Below are positions 36,659 through 39,529 of a stretch of DNA of 39,529 bases, piece by piece. Both the position numbers and the translations under genes were made by a program. The first letter of the stretch is position 1, and every line of letters begins with the position of its first letter. The notes beneath the pieces were generated by a model that did no database searches, was not told the DNA's origin, and saw nothing but the letters and a program-made list of their open reading frames with translations. The DNA is from Myxococcaceae bacterium (GTDB lineage: Bacteria; Myxococcota_A; UBA9160), in the NCBI GenBank assembly GCA_905339255.1, contig CAJPFO010000098.1, positions 1 to 39,529 on the forward strand, in the 5' to 3' direction.

Positions 36659-39145
36659 GTGACCGGAACTTCGCAGAGCGAGCCCCGAGGCCGGGCTCCG
36701 GGGTTTCCCCGGCGCCGCGGTAGGGGTTCGCAGCGGCTTCTCGCGCTGCTCGCCGGGATTGCCGCCGCGCTCATGAGCGCCTGCTCCGCTCCTCCTCCGG
36801 AGCGGATCGTCCTCGTCACGATCGACACGCTGCGTGCGGACCACGTCGGTGCCTTCGGCAGCGAGCGGGCGAAAACCGCCACGCTCGATGCGCTCGCGCG
36901 TGAAGGAGTCCGCTTCGACGCGGCCTTCTCGCCGGTTCCCTTGACGCTGCCCTCGCATACCACCCTCATGACGGCACTCGACCCTCCGCGACACGGTGTC
37001 CGGCACAATTCGATCTTCCAGGTCCCGGTCGAGATTCCGACGCTCGCCGAGCGCATGAAGGAATCCGGCCGCGCGACCGCGGCGTTCGTGGGCGCGCTCG
37101 TGCTCGAATCGCGCTTCGGGCTCGATCGGGGCTTCGGGACCTATGACGATCGGATGGGCGAGAGGCGCTCGGGATTCGTGGGCTTCGCGGAGAGGCCGGC
37201 CGATCGGGTGGTCGATGCGGCGCTCGGCTGGCTCGAGAAGGCTCCCGAGCGCTTTTTCCTCTGGGTCCATTTCTATGACCCGCACGCCCTCTACGAGCCT
37301 CCGCTCGGCTATGCGCTGAGCTTCGCGAGCTCCCCTTACGACGGCGAGATCGCCTTTACCGACGCGCAGCTCGGACGACTGCTGCGAGCGATCGACGAGC
37401 GCTTCGGCGCGCAGGGGACGCTCGTCGCCGTCACTTCCGACCACGGCGAGAGCCTGGGCGAGCACCTAGAGCCCACCCACTCCTACTCGATCTACGACGC
37501 CACGCAGCGGATCCCGTTGATCCTGCGCGGAGCCGGCCTGCCGGCGGGAAGATCCATCTCCGAGCTCGTGAGGCTCTCCGACGTGGCGCCGACGCTCCTC
37601 GAGCTCGCGGAGCTGCCGCCGCTCGACGAGGTGGACGGGAGGAGTCTCCTGCCCCTCGTCCGGGGAGATCGCGACGAGCCGCGGCAGGCCTACCTCGAAA
37701 CACTCGCCACCGAGCTCGATCTCGGCTGGGCGCCGCTGTTCGGCCTCCGCGACCAGCGCTCGAAGCTGATCCGCGCCCCGCGCCCCGAGCTCTACGATCT
37801 CGAATCCGATCCTCGCGAGCTCGAGAACCGTGCCGGAGCGGAGACCGGACGTGTCGCTTCGCTCGACGCTTCGCTCGCCGAGCTTCTCGCGAGAGCGCGG
37901 CCCCTCGAAGCTCCGATCGAACTCGGTGCCGGCGAGCGGGCGAGGCTCGAGAGCCTCGGCTACGTCGTCCCGACGGCGGGCGCCGTCGAGAAGGCAGCGG
38001 CCTCGACGGGGCAGGGGCCGGATCCGAAGGACGAGATTCCGCTGCTCGCGACGGTCGCGAGGGCCTCGATGCTCGTCGCGAAGGGGAGGCCCGGGGAGGC
38101 CTTCGCCCTGCTCGCCGCAGCGGGGGATCGGGGGCCCTATCTCCTCTCGGTACGAGCCAACGCAGCGCTCGCGGCCGAGCGCCCTGCCGACGCCGAGCGA
38201 GACGCGCGCCTCGCGCTCGCGACGAGTCCCGACCGGGGCGATCTGCATCAGATCCTCGCCGAGTCCCTGCTGCGCCAGGGCCGTCTCGACGAGGCGCACA
38301 GCGCCTTCGAGCGCGCCCGGGAGGCCGAGCCCCGGCACGCGCGCCCGCTGCTCGGCCTCGGCCAGGTCGCGGAGGCGCTTCGAGATCCGGGGAGCGCGGA
38401 GCAGCACTACCGCGCCGCGCTCGACGCGTCGAGAATGAGCGAGGAGGTTCCGGAGGGGGCCTGGCGGCTCGCGTCGCTGCTCCTCGAGCAGGGGCGCGGG
38501 GACGAGGCCGACTCGCTCCTCGTGTCATTGCCGGGGGCCGTCGTCGAGACGGAGGCCGCCGCCGTGCGGATTGCTCGAGCCGAGCTCGGGGCGGGAAGGC
38601 ACGATGCGGCGCTCGCGCGCCTCGAGGCCGCCCGCGAGCGGCATCCGGAGTCGGCTCCCATCCTGCTCCTGTTCGGACACGTTCTCGAGCGCAAGGGACG
38701 TGGGGACGAGGCGCGCGCCGCCCGAGAGCGCGCGCTCGAGCTCGCTCCGGGGGCAGCAGCCGCGCGGAACGACCTCGCCTGGAGTCTCGCGCGGCAAGGA
38801 CGGGATCTCGACCGGGCGCTCGCCCTCGCCGAGGCGGCCCATGGCGCGGCCCCCGGAAGCGTGGAGTTCGCCGACACCCTCGCGCTCGTGCGGCTCCGCC
38901 GCGGGGAGGCCGCCGCGGCGCTCACGCTACTCGATGCGACGGCCCCGGCGGCGAGCGGGGACGCCAAACGAAGCCTCGGCCTCCGCAGGGCCGAGGCACT
39001 CCTTGCTCTCGGAAGGCGCGCCGCTGCGCGAGAGGCCTTCGAGAAGGCCGTGGGCCCCGGGGATCTGCCCTCTCCCCCTCCCGACTGGGCGGAGGGGGCG
39101 TCGGAGCTCGCGCGCAGGCTCGGCCTGAGCGCCCCCAGCCCCTGA
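36659..39145 (+). CDS. Sulfatase-fold (alkaline phosphatase superfamily) / TPR fusion lipoprotein
   Basis: An 828-residue protein. A basic N-terminus and hydrophobic segment end at SAC-SAP (Cys42), a probable lipoprotein signal. Residues 48-395 form the sulfatase fold, with metal-binding TIDTLRADHVG (Asp56), LTLPSHTTLMTAL (95-107), FYDPHALYEPP, TSDHGESLGEH (259-269) and ELYDLESDPRELEN. From about 440 to the end there are TPR-like repeats (LLRQGRLDEAHSAFERAREA). The residue where sulfatases carry a Cys or Ser converted to formylglycine is Thr96, and the C/S-x-P-x-R motif is absent, so it may be a phosphohydrolase or phospho-transferase. The start is GTG 36659 with AGAGGAG 8 bases upstream. It is divergent from the TPR/STT3 operon. 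Confidence 0.87.
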   Translation: MTGTSQSEPRGRAPGFPRRRGRGSQRLLALLAGIAAALMSACSAPPPERIVLVTIDTLRADHVGAFGSERAKTATLDALAREGVRFDAAFSPVPLTLPSHTTLMTALDPPRHGVRHNSIFQVPVEIPTLAERMKESGRATAAFVGALVLESRFGLDRGFGTYDDRMGERRSGFVGFAERPADRVVDAALGWLEKAPERFFLWVHFYDPHALYEPPLGYALSFASSPYDGEIAFTDAQLGRLLRAIDERFGAQGTLVAVTSDHGESLGEHLEPTHSYSIYDATQRIPLILRGAGLPAGRSISELVRLSDVAPTLLELAELPPLDEVDGRSLLPLVRGDRDEPRQAYLETLATELDLGWAPLFGLRDQRSKLIRAPRPELYDLESDPRELENRAGAETGRVASLDASLAELLARARPLEAPIELGAGERARLESLGYVVPTAGAVEKAAASTGQGPDPKDEIPLLATVARASMLVAKGRPGEAFALLAAAGDRGPYLLSVRANAALAAERPADAERDARLALATSPDRGDLHQILAESLLRQGRLDEAHSAFERAREAEPRHARPLLGLGQVAEALRDPGSAEQHYRAALDASRMSEEVPEGAWRLASLLLEQGRGDEADSLLVSLPGAVVETEAAAVRIARAELGAGRHDAALARLEAARERHPESAPILLLFGHVLERKGRGDEARAARERALELAPGAAAARNDLAWSLARQGRDLDRALALAEAAHGAAPGSVEFADTLALVRLRRGEAAAALTLLDATAPAASGDAKRSLGLRRAEALLALGRRAAAREAFEKAVGPGDLPSPPPDWAEGASELARRLGLSAPSP

Positions 39146-39149
39146 CGCC

Positions 39150-39185
39150 CCCACGCCGGCTCGTGTGCCGCCCACGTGGGATTTT
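39150..39185 (+). terminator. Putative terminator hairpin after the sulfatase-fold gene
   Basis: CCCACG (39150-39155) pairs with CGTGGG (39175-39180), and an inner stem CGGC/GCCG (39157-39160 with 39167-39170) closes a six-base loop. ATTTT follows immediately, 5 bases being a short U-tract. It starts four bases past the TGA stop. Confidence 0.5.
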
Positions 39186-39213
39186 CGCGACGCATCTCCG
39201 ACTCGACTGCGCA

Positions 39214-39240
39214 TCCCCCCGCGTGGGGGGAAGGGGTTTT
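39214..39240 (+). terminator. Second hairpin, possible backup terminator
   Basis: TCCCCCC (39214-39220) pairs perfectly with GGGGGGA (39225-39231) around a GCGT loop. AGGGG and TTTT (39237-39240) follow, so the U-tract is displaced by five bases from the stem. Confidence 0.4.
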
Positions 39241-39359
39241 CTCCTGGGAAGGAAAATTCTTTCCCGAGCTGCCGGCGTAGCCTCGGCCACCTCCGTGATC
39301 ACCGCTATGCAATCTAATGAAAACAGGGGGTTACAGGATCTCGTCCAAGTGGCCCGGGC

Positions 39360-39375
39360 TGGCACCCCCCTTGCA
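39360..39375 (+). promoter_or_regulatory. Sigma-54 (RpoN) promoter, -24/-12 element
   Basis: TGGCAC (39360-39365), five bases, then TTGCA (39371-39375) match the consensus TGGCAC-N5-TTGCA at every conserved position, with the GG and GC doublets at the required spacing. Transcription should begin near 39386, about 88 bases before the ATG at 39474. Sigma-54 promoters need an AAA+ activator bound upstream; no activator gene is in the window. Confidence 0.8.
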
Positions 39376-39473
39376 GTAGGGGGAGCGCGGTTGGTTGAAT
39401 GCGCCGGGGTCTCGGCAGGGTGCCGCAAACGGATCCTGGCTTCGTTGGACGGATGAGCAAAGGAGTTGGATCC

Positions 39474-39529
39474 ATGCGCAAGTTGTTCGGTCTTCTCGCT
39501 GCGGCCGCCGTGATGGTCGCGGGTCAGGC
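39474..39529 (+). CDS. Secreted protein of unknown type (N-terminal signal peptide only; cut by window end)
   Basis: Only the first 18 codons are visible: MRKLFGLLAAAAVMVAGQ. The two positive residues followed by a hydrophobic alanine-rich core are a Sec signal peptide. The start is ATG 39474 with AGGAG 8 bases upstream, a strong ribosome-binding site. Expression appears to be under a sigma-54 promoter. Small exported proteins with such signals are typical of PEP-CTERM-like, pilin-like or other surface proteins, but the C-terminus that would decide lies beyond the window. No function can be given. Confidence 0.7.
   Translation, partial: MRKLFGLLAAAAVMVAGQ

Larger units (their letters stand above)
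39146..39473. other. Long intergenic region between sulfatase-fold gene and truncated secreted-protein gene
   Basis: This 328-base gap is the largest in the window and has no convincing gene. It holds two hairpins after the upstream stop (listed separately), a comparatively AT-rich patch at about 39290-39345, a sigma-54 promoter at 39360-39375, and a leader of roughly 88 bases to the next ATG. The leader contains two GGATCC palindromes (39431-39436 and 39468-39473) flanking the Shine-Dalgarno site, which could pair with each other. I see no recognisable riboswitch or binding-site consensus in the remainder. Confidence 0.7.

Noticed and set aside
32435-39145. A plus-strand frame open for 6.7 kb, about 2236 codons
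   Set aside because: Only the part from GTG 36659 is coding. The first 4.2 kb is antisense to two TPR lipoprotein genes and lacks any domain. Long antisense frames are expected in very GC-rich DNA because TAA, TAG and TGA are rare.
39376-39473. Cyclic-di-GMP (GEMM) riboswitch in the leader of the truncated secreted-protein gene
   Set aside because: There is a small GCCG/CGGC hairpin and a GCAAAC word, but the conserved GEMM core and tetraloop arrangement are absent.
36659-39529. Definite exosortase/PEP-CTERM locus
   Set aside because: No exosortase, PrsK or PrsR gene and no sorting tail is visible in the window; TPR lipoproteins and a sigma-54 promoter alone do not prove it.

Overview
The window is GC-rich, densely coding bacterial DNA with almost no intergenic space. 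Many genes overlap by 1-4 bases (ATGA or GTGA junctions), and GTG and TTG starts are common. The gene content is Gram-negative: outer-membrane-type lipoproteins, a Lnb-like (DUF4105) protein, glmU-glmS and a phasin-like protein. With DUF2804, a glutaryl-CoA dehydrogenase, PrsT-like TPR lipoproteins and a near-perfect sigma-54 promoter, it suggests a delta-proteobacterial lineage (Myxococcota, Desulfobacterota or a related uncultured phylum). That placement is inference. I see no rRNA, tRNA, CRISPR array, insertion sequence or phage gene.

Layout. (1) 1-9.5 kb, mostly minus strand: the tail of a FAD-dependent oxidoreductase (+), then, right to left, hflX-fabH, a phasin-like protein, glutaryl-CoA dehydrogenase, mutS2, an NTF2-like protein and a DUF2804 protein whose start codon lies in a perfect 13-bp inverted repeat. 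(2) 9.6-25.1 kb, plus strand: an exported metallo-beta-lactamase-fold hydrolase, then a tight run of glmU, glmS, dedA, an alpha/beta-hydrolase lipoprotein, a DUF4105 membrane protein, a PcrA/UvrD helicase, two SAM methyltransferases and two tandem TMTC-like GT-C membrane proteins. (3) 25.1-36.6 kb, minus strand: a five-gene operon encoding two TPR lipoproteins, an STT3/AglB-like oligosaccharyltransferase homologue with a degenerate WWDxG motif, a membrane-anchored SGNH hydrolase and a membrane/spermidine-synthase-fold/TPR fusion. (4) 36.7-39.5 kb, plus strand: a divergent sulfatase-fold-TPR lipoprotein, terminator-like hairpins, and a sigma-54 promoter ahead of a secreted protein cut by the window end.

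How the genes may work together. GlmS and GlmU make UDP-GlcNAc. DedA proteins recycle the undecaprenyl phosphate carrier. The TMTC-like and STT3-like proteins belong to the GT-C fold, which uses polyprenyl-phosphate-linked sugars. The DUF4105 protein, lipoprotein hydrolase, SGNH protein, sulfatase-fold protein and TPR lipoproteins all carry export or membrane signals. My reading is that 19.7-39.5 kb is a cell-surface assembly and modification locus, possibly protein glycosylation or PEP-CTERM-like surface protein handling. No exosortase gene is visible here, so the link to that system is a hypothesis.

Three genes (hflX, dedA and the STT3-like gene) seem to lack a canonical start at the point where family conservation begins. 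hflX is the best case: a candidate AUC codon with a Shine-Dalgarno sequence and an upstream promoter.
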